A stretch of DNA of 64,000 nt from Floccularia luteovirens. Its lineage: Eukaryota; Basidiomycota; Agaricomycetes; Agaricales; Squamanitaceae. The stretch's first letter is position 1. Each line of letters begins with the position of its first letter. The notes under the pieces are model-generated. The model did not search any database. It was not told the DNA's origin and saw only the letters and a program-made list of their open reading frames with translations. Where the stretch lies: NCBI GenBank assembly GCA_009739215.1, contig VSJF01000010.1, forward strand, positions 124,001 to 188,000, read 5' to 3'. Shown here piece after piece: positions 34,587 to 45,880 of the stretch. The translations under genes and the position numbers were made by a program.

Positions 34587-34776
34587 TAGGTGTTAGAGGA
34601 TTGATTGCTTCTAGAATGGTGTTGGTTTTTGAGAGTTGGATAGTGGTTGGGAGTTTTGTTAGGGTTGAGGCTATTTCTCATGCACGTTGCATTGAGTAAT
34701 GGTTCTTGTCTAGCTCTTCCTACTCCTCTTGCTCCCCAAGTTATAGGAAGTTGACTTTGGGTGTTTGTTAGTTTGT

Positions 34777-35150
34777 TGTTGAGCAGCTACTCTATATTAT
34801 ACAGTAGAGGGGACTGTTCTTACCTTAGAGCTTATTTAGTTTCTTAGGTGGCTTAAGAGCTAGTTACTGACTATTATGAATATAATTTGACAAAGGACCT
34901 AAAGTCCAAGTAGCTCTACTTATATACATAATTGCTATTTATACAGCTTTGTACAATGGTCCATGCCTATATACACTAACATATCATGTGACTACATATA
35001 GAACCTTGTAGAAGGTTATGGAATATTCATGAGAGTCATGTGCCATAGAGCATATGAGTGTGAGACATGAGTGTGAGACATGTCATTAGTCATGTGCTCC
35101 ATCACATGATCAATTATGTAATTAGTCATGTGATTGTTGCTGTCGCAACA
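34777..35150 (-). mobile_element. Solo LTR-A (374 bp)
   Basis: TGTTGAGCAGCTAC...GCTGTCGCAACA flanked by TTTGT at 34,772-34,776 and 35,151-35,155. Confidence 0.9.
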
Positions 35151-35155
35151 TTTGT

Positions 35156-35714
35156 TTATGCTAGGTTATGGCCTGTCAGAAGGGTTTGGTGGATAGTAGA
35201 CTTTGCTCCTTGTCTAGGTGTCTAGTGAGTTGGGTATAGGGAAATATTTGTATTTATGTTCTGGGTTTTTCTCTATGAGGAGTCTTTTGGCTTTTAGGAA
35301 ATATGGGGCAGGTACATTCCCATGCTACATGGTTGTGGGGTAGTCCATGTTATGTGCAATTGATATATTTTCTGATTGTGTCTGGGCTTCTTTCACACTG
35401 GGCAGTTCTGTGGTTTTCTGTACAGTTGGCACTATGTGTCTCCATTTTGTTTGCAGTCTTTGGCTATGTGACCTACTCTGAGTTTTTGGCATTTCAGATA
35501 GCATTGTGGGTCTAGTTCTATTTTTCTAATTTTCATTCTGTTGCCTTACCATTTTGCTCCATTTTTTATTAGATCATTTGTAGTTTCTCAGCTGAGGCAT
35601 ATTAGTATAATGTGTGCAACCATTTGTCCAGCACATTTTTGTTTAGGTGGTTTTAGCCACTCCATATTGGTGATACTGCCATTTTCTATTCCAGACTCAT
35701 TTTCTAGTTCTTGG
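35156..35714 (-). pseudogene. Zinc-knuckle ORF remnant, LINE ORF1-like
   Basis: The minus strand near 35,400-35,500 reads DPQCYLKCQKLRVGHIAKDC then KQNGDT*CQLYRKPQNCPV. This resembles the double zinc knuckles (RCYKCQ.FGHIAKDC) of Tad-clade LINE ORF1 proteins, with a small insertion in the first knuckle. Stops occur every 20-40 codons. A copia or gypsy gag knuckle cannot be excluded. Confidence 0.45.
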
Positions 35715-36847
35715 TGTTGTGACAGCAACAATCACATGACTGATTACATAATTGATCATGTGATGGAGCATGTGACTGATGATGTGTCTCACACTCATAT
35801 GCTCTATAGCATGTGATATTCACAAACATTCTACAAGCTTCTATAAGCTGCTATATATAGTCACATAATATGTTAGTGTATACTCACATAGACCATTGTA
35901 CAAAGCTGTACAAACAGCCAATTATGTATATAAGTAGAGCTACTGGACCTTATGTCCTTTGTTGAATTTACTTTGTAGTAGTCAGTACTAGTCCTAAGCC
36001 CCTAAGTCCTAAGTAAGCTCTAAGGTAAGATCAGTCTCCTCAACTGTGTAAATAGGGTGCTGCTCAACAGGTTATGGGCCTCAGTGCCAGTCTCAATGGC
36101 ATGTTTGTCACTGCCTATGATGATCAGGACTGTGTCCTTACCTTTAGAGAAGTGACTCTCTGGAGACTCCCTTAACCAGGTAGAGATCCAGTGTTGTCCA
36201 CTCTATCAAGTGGCCTAATATCATAATAGTTGACTTTGTTGACTCTATGCAAGCCCTTCTTGTTGTTGCAGCACTCTAGTAGTTGCTGTGTTAAACATTG
36301 TGCTGATGCTCTTAAATGTAGCTCATCAACAAACCAACAATCTCAACAATAAGTATGTCTTCACAAGTATTCCAAGCTGTATCCTTTGTCTTTTCTAGGC
36401 ACTTGTTGGTATAAGTGGAAGACCATGATGGTCAACCACCTCCAAGCCTCCTAGTTGTGGCAAGTTGTCTCTAGACAATGAACCCGAACCCTCACCTAGG
36501 TCTGCTGACCAGGTAGTGTAGTAAGTGACACATGTCACGTCATGGTCACATTGAGTCATGACAAACAGTACTTCACTTAGAGAACATATAAACAACATCA
36601 TCTACTACATATCATAATATACTACTATATAATATCCCCAATCTCTATTACTATCTCATTCCAGCAGTCTGCAGTTGCATTAGGTAGATGAGTGCATGGT
36701 GGCTATTGCCTATGCATGGGACAATAAGGACAATGCTGCCATTGGGCAATTGAAACTAACACCTTTCTCCTGAGATACAAAACCTTGCTGCAAAGACTGG
36801 GTGTACCACAGTCCAAAAAGATATGGGATTGGTTAGTAGAACAGTAT
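35715..36847 (+). mobile_element. Copia-A 5' end: LTR, PBS, leader and gag start
   Basis: LTR-A 35,715-36,069 (TGTTGTGACAGC...CTCAACA), PBS GGTTATGGGCC at 36,070-36,080, leader, then gag from about 36,355 (MSSQVFQAVSFVF-like, with a stop in place of Trp) to 36,847, carrying the small LTR-F at 36,517. It is cut at 36,848 by an inverted LTR-E pair. Confidence 0.8.
36517..36682 (+). mobile_element. Small solo LTR-F (166 bp) in copia gag
   Basis: TGTAGTAAGTGACAC...GCATTA with GGTAG at 36,512-36,516 and 36,683-36,687. The homologous gag at 24,755-24,775 is the empty site. Confidence 0.85.
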
Positions 36848-37031
36848 TGTTATGACCTTATCTGGATACGTGCTATCTCCCTGGACTTTAGAATGCATGT
36901 GCAATGCGTTCTCACCTTGTTTACTACTTCTTTATATATGACTTGCATTTCTGCTTCTTCTAACTCATAATGACTTGTAGATACTTCTGTATGACTCCGC
37001 ACTGACTCAGTAGCTTACTGAGCAAGCACAC
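36848..37031 (-). mobile_element. Partial LTR-E (reversed)
   Basis: TGTTATGACCTTATCTGG... matches the last 184 bases of LTR-E in reverse. It abuts the complete LTR-E at 37,032 head to head. Confidence 0.8.
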
Positions 37032-37620
37032 TGTTACCGTCTAGGGTTTGTACAGTCATTGTTTACTTGTCTCATTGTTTGGGGCATCCTTGTTAAGGTA
37101 CAGTTGGTTGTTGCCAGTCAGATTTCCCTAGCACAATAGTAGGTTACACTACTACACAGGTTATAAACCACCTGTCGGAGTCTCTCTGAGGTCAGTTACA
37201 GAGAAGGGGATAGCCAGGCATTTCAGGCTGTACAGTGTTGTCCGTGCTGCTATATACAATGATCCTGCCATCCTAGACAGGGGAGGGAGGGTCACTTAGA
37301 GTGTTATGGAGGTAACAGAGTAATCACCTGTATTAGAGGGTACTCAAAACTAAGATTAAGCTGATGCTTGTCTATAGTTTTGCACTACTTAAATACAAGT
37401 ATGCTACTTCTAATAATAAACTATTGCATGCTCAATGAGTAAGTATTGAGTCAGTTACAAGTCATACAAAAGTACTACTAGTCATATAGAAGCTAGTACA
37501 ACTTATTTGAAATCACATAAGAGTCAGAGCATGAGATATAGAGGAAACGAGGCATGAATGCGTTATATATGTGTTCTAAAGTCCAGGGAGATAAGTGCAT
37601 ATCTGGATAAGGTCATAACA
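37032..37620 (+). mobile_element. LTR-E (589 bp)
   Basis: TGTTACCGTCTAGGG...GGTCATAACA. No target duplication because its left side is the inverted partial copy. Confidence 0.85.
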
Positions 37621-37724
37621 AAATCCCTATACTTACCTTATGAGAATAGAGAGAAGAACCTCAGAGGCAGAGAAAGAGCCAGAGCCAGAGGAGGACAATG
37701 CTCCCAATGTGCACAAGCTGAAGC

Positions 37725-38702
37725 TGTTGAGCAGCACCCTGTATCACACAGTAAAGGGGACTAGTCTTATCTTTGTTGCTTACTTATGCTTAGAGACTTA
37801 AGGCTAGTACTAGGCTACTATGAATGAAATTCAACAAAGGACTATAAGGTCCAGTAGCTCTACTTATATACATAATTGGTGTTTGTACACCTTTGTACAA
37901 TGGTTCCATGCATGTATACACTAACACATCATGTGACAACATATGGAACCTTATAGAAGGTTATTGTTATGACCTTATCCAGGACTTTGTGTATATCCCT
38001 GGACTTTAGGCCATATACATAATGCATTCCCATCCTTGTTTATTACTTTCCCATACACATTTTGTATATGACTTGCAGTTTTGGTTCTTTTAACTTGTAG
38101 TGACTTGTATAGGCTTCTAAATGACTAGTAGATACTTTTGTATGACTCTGCGTTGACTTCGTAGCTTACTTAGCAAGCATGCAATAGGTTATTATTAGAA
38201 GTAGCTGTACTTGTATTTAAGTAGCACTGAAACTACAGACAAGCCTCAGCTTGATCTTAGTTTTGAGTACTCTCTAATACAGGCGATTACTCTGTTACCT
38301 CCATAATGCTCTAAGTGAATCTCCCTCCCCTGTCTAGGATGGCAGGAATTGTTGTATATAGCAGCATAGACAACACCATATAGCCTGAAATGCCTGGCTG
38401 TCCCTTCCTCTGTAACTGACCTCAGAGAGACCCTGACAGGTAGTTTATAACCTGTGTAGTAGTGTAATCTACTATTGTGCCAGGGAAATCTGACTGGCAA
38501 ATACCAACTGTACCCTAACCTGGACACCCCCAATGATGAGACAAGTAAATGATGATGCATAAACCCTAAATGGTAATAGTTATAGAATATTTGTGAGAGT
38601 CACATGCCATAGAGCATATGAGTATGAGACACTGTCATCAGTCACGTGCTCCATCACATGATTAATTATGTAATCAGTCATGTGATTATTGCTGTCACAA
38701 CA
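37725..38702 (-). mobile_element. LTR-A with LTR-E nested inside
   Basis: LTR-A pieces 37,725-37,964 and 38,579-38,702 with outer flanks GAAGC at 37,720-37,724 and 38,703-38,707. Confidence 0.9.
37965..38578 (-). mobile_element. LTR-E (614 bp) nested in LTR-A
   Basis: TGTTATGACCTTATCC...ATGGTAATA with GTTAT on both sides (37,960-37,964 and 38,579-38,583). Confidence 0.9.
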
Positions 38703-38980
38703 GAAGCATCCACTCCAGCATGGGAGCTAAATGCAAATACTACAGAGTTGACTATTTAGTTAAACTCTGTAGATTTTGCTTCCAAGTCCAATTTTGGCTT
38801 GGCAGCAGGATCCCCTTTCATTAATCCTGTGATTGATCCCATTACACTTCCACTTACAGAAACTGCTGAGTGTTATCCATTAGGGGTTGTTATCATTGCT
38901 AGTCTCATCATAGAGATTGTCCTGGTTAGAGAATGTGGATTTTGCTAGTTAAATTTCCCTAGCACAATAGTGGGAGATAC

Positions 38981-39243
38981 TGTCAGGAACCTGACATCTC
39001 CACACCTCACAGAACACACAGACATGTCACCATGGACTTCATTCAACAGACATAAGTGGATGTCAATAGACTTCTTCTATTTTAACCTTTAAGTCATGTT
39101 TAACTCATGTTAATTCCCCTTTTAAATTCCCTTTATCCTATTATTGTTATCTCCCTCATGTTTTATCCTCTATGTGGAGATAACAAATCCTCACTGTATT
39201 TAAGCTACATATATTGTAATTATTCTGTAGCTTGAATATTGAT
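38981..39243 (+). repeat. Gypsy LTR fragment (U3 plus first bases of R)
   Basis: TGTCAGGAACCTGACATC... matches 59,316-59,578 and stops just after GTAGCTTGAATATTGA, the self-primer sequence. The right end has no LTR terminus. Confidence 0.75.
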
Positions 39244-39405
39244 ATTGGGATACTTGAAACTAAGATCAAGCTGAGGCTTGATAGTAGTTTCTTGCTATCT
39301 TAAATACAAGTATGCTATACTAATAATAACTGATTGCATGCTACCTGAGTAAATGTTGAGTCAGGTCCAAGTCATACAGAAGGTACTGACAAGTCATTTA
39401 GAAGT

Positions 39406-39767
39406 TGTTGAGCAGTGCTCTGTATATCACACAGTGGAGAGGAACTACCTTACCTTAGAGCTTACTTTGTGACTTAGAGACTAGTACTAACTACTACTAA
39501 TATAATTGGACAAAGGGCATAGTATGGAGTACAAGGTCCTTATATACAGATTTACTATATGTGCATATTTGTAAATAGTGGTCCATGCTAGATAGTTCCA
39601 TAAGTTACATGTTCCTTGTAGAATGTTGTAGAATATCAAAGAACATGCTTAGTCATAATGCACATGACATATAAAGCATATGATGAGTGAGTCACATGAC
39701 TAGGTCATATGACATATCACGTTACATGAATCATGTGATCCTTCACATGATAGTTGCTGTTGCAACA
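39406..39767 (-). mobile_element. Solo LTR-A (362 bp)
   Basis: TGTTGAGCAGTGC...GTTGCAACA flanked by GAAGT at 39,401-39,405 and 39,768-39,772. Confidence 0.9.
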
Positions 39768-40349
39768 GAAGTAATACAAGTCATATAGAACAATATATGA
39801 GTCAAAGCATGAGAGAGAGAGGAATGAGGCATGAACACATTATACTTGTGTTCTAAAGTCCAGAGAGATAGGTGCATATCTGGATAAGGTCATAACACTG
39901 AGGATCTTGGGACAATTGCAGAGGAAGACTTCATCATGAATGCTGATGAAGTAGTGAGCAACTCAGAGCCTCAAGTTGATGTCTCTGATGACCTTGTTAA
40001 CAGCCTTAACAAGTGAAAGGATTGGCCTTTCAAGAAAGACCAGGAGGGTGAATGTAGTGTTTGCACTTTCCTTGGTCACAGCTATGTCCATATAGGAGAC
40101 ACAGCACCTTATCAGATAAGTATCTCCTTTGATCACTTTGTTTTAGATAGTGAGAAGGTTTTGTATTCACTCGACTGATAGCATTCATTTGCTTTGACCA
40201 CAGTGAGTATTACGCTATCAGTATTTTCTAGTATATAAGTAGCTACTGGCCTGTAGTTTAGTTAGTCTTTCACAAACACCATTTAGAGTTGGCCATTTCA
40301 CCCAGCCTGAACACGCATGAGATTCTACTGTGAAAATCTATATTCTCAC

Positions 40350-40900
40350 AGGATCAGATTGATCACGGTTTATTATCATTATTGGATCATGATGAAGATG
40401 TCCCACAAACCAGTGGCTAGCTATCCTTGCTACTGGTTTGAAGTTATAGGATGCTCTTCCAATGTCTTCAACCCAGATATCATACACGAGGCTGAAAGGG
40501 GTTTCCAAGAATCGACCGTAATGCCTGGTTATGCTCAATTCTGGGCAACCATTCAGTCTTCGATGAAGCTGACGATGAAACAACTAAATAGGCTCTCCGA
40601 AAACTAAAGCCAAATTTTGTTGCAGGTTCGGCATCCTTCAGTTGGGGATCAGATAAAGAAACAGATAGGGTCCCAGGTACGGCCGATGTTGATGAGCACT
40701 TGTGGGGAGGGTGTATTTGTTGTGGAGTATGTCATGATTGTCATCTTGTCTTGTAGACGAGTTCTACGTCTTTGAGATATAATACTTAGTTATTAGAGAG
40801 ATATTAGTTATCAATACAATCACAAATATCATTCCTCGCTCTTGCTCTTAATTTCCTTCATGGCACATAGTTGAAATGAAGGAATTTATGTAAGCGATGG
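40350..40900. other. Unit 1 spacer, right part, with ORF fragments (gene Y?)
   Basis: Matches 47,293-47,790. On the plus strand it contains YPCYWFEV-like and GCSSNVFNPDIIHEAERGFQ and, in another frame, ALRKLKPNFVAGSASFSWGS. The latter is conserved in both copies, suggesting a small multi-exon gene now broken by stops. Not recognised. It lies 3' of a fungalysin gene in both units, in opposite orientation. Confidence 0.35.
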
Positions 40901-41024
40901 ATTCATTTCTGTAATTTGCAATCGATGAACAGAATTAAAAAGTGTAATAACCGTTGCAACCCTAGATAAGACGACCAAAAATTGAACTGGAAAATGTCCT
41001 GGCAGAGTTGTAAATATTACAACA

Positions 41025-43558
41025 TTAACAACCTATAGGAACTGAAGAATCGTCGTTATATCTGGCTGCGCGAACACCCAAACCACGGCTAGCAAATGCC
41101 CTCCAAAGCAAACATTTGTTAGCACCAGCATAACGAACTCGATCAGCTAAGATCCATGCATCGCGGGCTGCAACGACTATGAAGAACGATTAGTTGCGCA
41201 CAGTGAGGAATGTTTGAACATGACGTACAGGTTGGGTTGCATGGTTGCAATGCAAGTGCATCAATAAATAGGTGGAGGAAAACGATATTTCCTTCTCTTC
41301 CAAGTGGGTTTGTGCGAGCAATGCTTGACCATCCCCTGGCGCTGACAAGAGACGCGTATACGTTGTGCAGCATATTCGCCCAAACTTCGCCAATATCTGG
41401 ATTGGCGTTGATTTGTAAGTTGTAGGGCATTATTATCGTACTTACCGTGCACTTCGTCAAATCTCTTCAAGCTTGAGTAACGTAATGGGTTCGTTCGCCT
41501 GCGGAGTTTTGTGAGTTAATACGAAAAAAGTTGTGATGACGAAATACATACGGATTGGTGGAATAAGGGTAGGTGCGAATTCCGGCTGCTCTGTTCACAA
41601 CGAATTCACCAAGCTTGTAGTCACGGATGACACGAGATGTTCCGTCCACCTACGAAGAATATCAACAAATGCCGAGAGATGTTATGAGTTAATACATACT
41701 CAGCCAAGGCATCTGACCAGCCTTCACCTAAACCTCCGGATTCAAGTGTCTGTAGGCACCTACCAGTAGCACCACCTGTCATTCGGTTGGTTATGCCGTG
41801 ACCCATCTCGTGTACAACAATGTCATTCTCCAAAGAGCCATCTCGACGAGGCTGCGGCAGCTCAGCTGTTTATTCATGCAGATATGAACAAATACTTACG
41901 TTTGCTAAATTGAAAATGAACATCCCTGATGAATGGAGGCGACGGCGTCAGTGACCAAAATGATAGACTGAGATGTATATATCTCACTCATTTGACCAAA
42001 TTGACCACTGCTCAGACGTATTAGTTAAGTTTGACGCGGATACAAAAGATACTGACTCTGGAGGAGTGAAAAACTGTGCATTGTTCGATCCACGGCTGTC
42101 TTGAATAGAAATGGTTACGCGGTCGCTGCCCTTGCCGCCTTTGCCAAAATTGTTGTTTTGAAAGTTGAACGCCCTCTGTAGAGGTTTAGAACATGTCAGG
42201 CTGCGAAACTAGGATATGTACCTCTGTGAATCCATATCTATTAAACGAGTCAGCAAAAAGATGATAAAATATCAGATCCGAATAATTACCTGTATGCGAG
42301 GTCGTGGATTGAATTCACCAGATAAAACGTATTTACCCTTGCTGCATCTACATTTCTTGTCACGGTTGGATCAAATCTGAGATCAGGGCGATAGTTGAAG
42401 TTCAACGTGGGCGACGACTCTCGTGTCACATTGGATGGATTGCCTTTGAATGCGACGGCATTGTTTCCGCTAAATCAAGTCAGTATATTGTCAGTTATTT
42501 TGATCCATCAGGCTTACGATGTAGTCCTATTTTGAGTTGTAAGCATTGTGTATAAGTGATATGAAATAATAGCTACCTGAAATTACTTATCCCATCCGAG
42601 TGCCACCCTCGAGGCGAAGCAATGTTATCTTGTGGGTTGCTGACAATTTCAAATCCTTGAGATGGGTACTGTGTCTGTATGGGTAGAACGAAATACTAGT
42701 AAATAGTTCAAGACATTCAGCGATGGGACATATTCTAGAATACAAATTCACTGACCGATGCGTCCGCTCCGAAATCCGTGATGGAATTGATCTTTCCGGA
42801 GTGGGCATCAACATAAGCTTCATAAAACCTTCCCTTGTCCATATTTTCGACTTGGATAACATAGACTAAAACAGCAGAACCATCCTGTTGAGCCAGGTAA
42901 GCAGTAAAAGGTGCGACGTCGTTATGTGTTGCATCTAGTTCCTTTTCCGCGGTTTTGATCGCATCTTCAACCGAAATAGTTGCTTTCGAGTCTGCATATG
43001 ATGCTTAACAAGAATATCAGCATCGTATTTGTGAAAAGATTTATGGTGACACACTTATATTCATGATGGTCGAACCAAAAGACACAACTTTGTTATCTGT
43101 GTCGAAAGCTATATTAGCAGCGGTGTTGATGACCTCAATACCATCCTGTGTACGAAAATTAAAATCATCGGAACTATATGTAGATTGAAAAACGTACGTG
43201 AGTCTGCTTGACATAGCCATTCTGGATTTGATCGGCTGAGTATCCTGACTTGTAGCTAAGGTCTGATCCATTGACCCCAAGGTGATTCGACATGAGTGAA
43301 GCTTTCACGCTTGGATAATGGGTGGTCTCTCGGTTCGTCATATGTCTGACCTTTGAATGAGAATAATAGAACAGCCGGTGACTGTCGACGTACCTCAAAC
43401 GAAGGCTCTGGGTGGAAACTGGTGAGTTTACCTCCACTGGTCGTGCGGACACGAAGAACTGAATTCTGAAGGTTTGCAGAATGCGAAGGTGCACCAAAAG
43501 CACTGCTAGAGAATATCATAGCTATATATACCACTGAGTACATCTTTGTGAAGGCCAT
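41025..43558 (-). pseudogene. Fungalysin-2 (M36), frameshifted copy
   Basis: Same exon layout as fungalysin-3: signal peptide MAFTKMYSVVYIAMIF, FTP propeptide, catalytic exon [20 protein letters not shown] with zinc ligands HEMGH and the third ligand in [10 protein letters not shown], then [35 protein letters not shown], and the end SVPIGC at 41,025. Two lesions are seen against copies 1 and 3. A 23-nt deletion at about 43,293 shifts the propeptide frame after RESFT. A 4-nt deletion near 41,640 turns [11 protein letters not shown] into WTEHLVSSV. Either alone would remove a working enzyme. Introns keep GT...AG. Confidence 0.85.
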
Positions 43559-44269
43559 GATGTTGAAGTATGACAAAGAGGGAGAAGATTGTGTGGTACA
43601 ATTTCGTTTTGACGGACGAATTGCTCTGACAGAAATTGACGGGAGTTAGTCTGCATTTATAGATAATTTTAGAGGGGTTGTGTGTCGAATATTAAGGAGG
43701 TTTTAAGACGGAAGTCTGTCCGATTGCATCCTTCGAAACCTGTGCAGTTCAGGCACTTCCTTTTTGTTTCGTCTGAAGAACCACCAATATGAATTAGCTT
43801 TGGACAAGCCAAAGTAATACTCTCGTATTTGTATCATCGAAGAAGTGTTACTAATAGCTTTGATTTGTCGTTGTTGTCAGCAATAAGAGATATTCTTGAA
43901 TCGAGTGAAGCACTCACACCATGTCCTACTATACTGCTGCAAAGTCTCGCAGAGTAAATATTGACCCTGCGGCATATGGACTTCTAGGCGTCCGATTTCA
44001 TTTCAAGGCGGAACATTTTGGTCGGGTGTGTGGTTAGATGTCTGAGCACCGCTTATCAACTTCTATAAAATATACCAGCTGAAAAGAAGGTAGGATAACG
44101 GACCTTTACTGGTCGAAAAGAATTGCTAAGATGTATACCAACTAAACCCGAAAAGCAATATCTTGCATTGAGTAATGACTCTTTGAGCTTGAGGACGGAA
44201 AATACAGACTCTATACTACTAGGAATATGGTTCATAATTAGAATTGCCGATCATTTACAAATTGCTTGC
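43559..44269 (-). promoter_or_regulatory. Upstream region of fungalysin-2
   Basis: Almost identical to 730-1,440; no gene seen. A small stem-like GGCGGAACATTTTGG block and GAAACC repeats are conserved in all three units, but no motif can be named. Confidence 0.35.
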
Positions 44270-45880
44270 AGTTCGTACCGGCAAACTCCGCTCGATCAGA
44301 GTCACCGTTTGTAAGAGGAGCGGATATTTCAATTCAAATCTCAAGGTTGTCATTCTGTTTCTTTGCGGGCTGTTTTAACTCACCAATGTGGTCTACCAAA
44401 AGACTGATCCAGCTCCATATGAAGATATTGAGTTCATTCACATGGCATGTATATTCAGAAAAGAGCAAACATAGTGACATAGTAAGGGACAACTTTGGCA
44501 TTACTAAATAACACCCACTGGCAGGTGACATACTTAGACAGGAACGAGTTGGAATCCACCCTACAACAACTTCAGTCGTAACCAAAATTGATATATCTGT
44601 TTTACTTACCTGATCTTTCTCAGAGAAACGCAAAGTCGTGTTGTCTACAAACAAATCAATAAATGTCATACACAGCTAAGTGGGATAGGTGCTTACCACT
44701 GAGCTTGGACAGGTTCTGGGTGTAGATGGGAGTCTCATCCGTCAAGTCGGCATTCATCAACTCGTTATCTGTCGCAAGCAATATGTTAGAAGATAGAAGA
44801 CGCCAATAATAATGCGATAGCTTACGTCTGTATGCGAGACCAACGTAGGCCAACAAGGTGGGGTGGAAGTCTGCCTCGATGGTCATGTTGCTTCTGCAAA
44901 ATTTGAATGAATTCAAGTCAGTATTCATATCAACATAAGAAACAGTTCCGTACCCTACGCCCTTCCAGTAGAACATGGGCTCATAGTTGACATACCCACT
45001 GCTTTCATAAGCCAGGGTTCCTGTACCGATTTGTTCAGCCTATGCTAATGGTGGCACATGCTGCATGACCCGCCTACACCCATGTTCTGCCTCATGGAAG
45101 TGGCATTCTTTGCCTTGATCAAGGGACCGTAGCTGGCATCCTTCTTGGGATCACCCCAGACATTGAGGCCATCTGAACTCGTCTCAAGCCGACTAAGGGT
45201 TCCGAGCTGACGAAATTCATTAGGGACCTTGATGTACTACTCATTGAGAAAAACCACATACAGAAACTTCCTGGAAGACTGTTCCTTTGACAATGTCGTT
45301 AGAGTCCTTGAGACACGTTGAATTTTGATGGAGAACAATAATGTGACAAAAAACTGACGAGTTCACACTGGGCAAAACCAATGCGACCAGAGTATGTGAT
45401 GGTTGCAGTTCCATCTATGCATCGGGTCAGTCACTGTTAAGGGATTATTTCTTTATACAGCTCACTTCCGTTTATGCAGTCAATCACTTTCCTATGTTAT
45501 GGACAAGCATATAGTGAGATTGTTTGCAACTCGAAAAATAACATAAACTGACCATGCGACATATGCCTGGTCCATGGCAAGTTCATTGCGCCTGATTTTT
45601 TGGAAGCAAAAATGGATCCTGACGGACTGCTCGAATATAAGACTTTGTATGAAGGCATTGTTTGCTGATAGATCCTTACTTGTGTGAGGCCAGCCCATTG
45701 GATGGTGAGAGTTCTGCTGATACCAGATGCCATTGAGAAGAGAGTTGTTGCTTTGTTCGGTGTAGAACTTGAAAGTTTACTGATAATAGCCCACAGAAAC
45801 CTCTCGACTTTATACGATTTGGAGTTGCATCCAATCCTCTTAGATATGATACTCAGCAGGGTTCTGTGAAACCCCAATAT
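44270..45880 (-). pseudogene. Gene X copy 2
   Basis: Minus-strand blocks as in copy 1: MGWPHTSKDLSANNAFIQSL (45,690), TATITYSGRIGFAQCELVSF (45,370-45,430), KVPNEFRQLGTLSRLE (45,210), EPMFYWKGVGYGTVSYVDMN (44,930-44,980), MTIEADFHPTLLAYVGLAYR (44,830-44,890), LLATDNELMNADLTDETPIY (44,740). The longest clean piece is 106 codons (44,656-44,976). Compared with copy 1 the region 44,920-45,500 is clearly more diverged than the rest of the repeat. Not recognised. Confidence 0.4.

Larger units (their letters stand above)
38871..39897 (+). mobile_element. LTR-E broken by a gypsy LTR fragment and an LTR-A
   Basis: Starts TGTTATCCATTAGGGG, ends GGTCATAACA, flanked by CTGAG (38,866-38,870 and 39,898-39,902). 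The middle part of the LTR is missing where the gypsy fragment sits. Confidence 0.85.
37621..40180 (+). pseudogene. Unidentified ORF split by two LTR insertions
   Basis: Three pieces become continuous when LTRs are removed: 37,621-37,724 (NREKNLRGRERARARGG), 38,703-38,870 (FASKSNFGLAAGSPFINPVI), and 39,898-40,180 (EEDFIMNADEVVSNSEPQVD, then CSVCTFLGHSYVHIGDTAPY). Both junctions are supported by target duplications (GAAGC, CTGAG), and the frame holds across CTGAG (TETAE|DLGTIA). Two or three stops are present. Not recognised. Confidence 0.45.
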
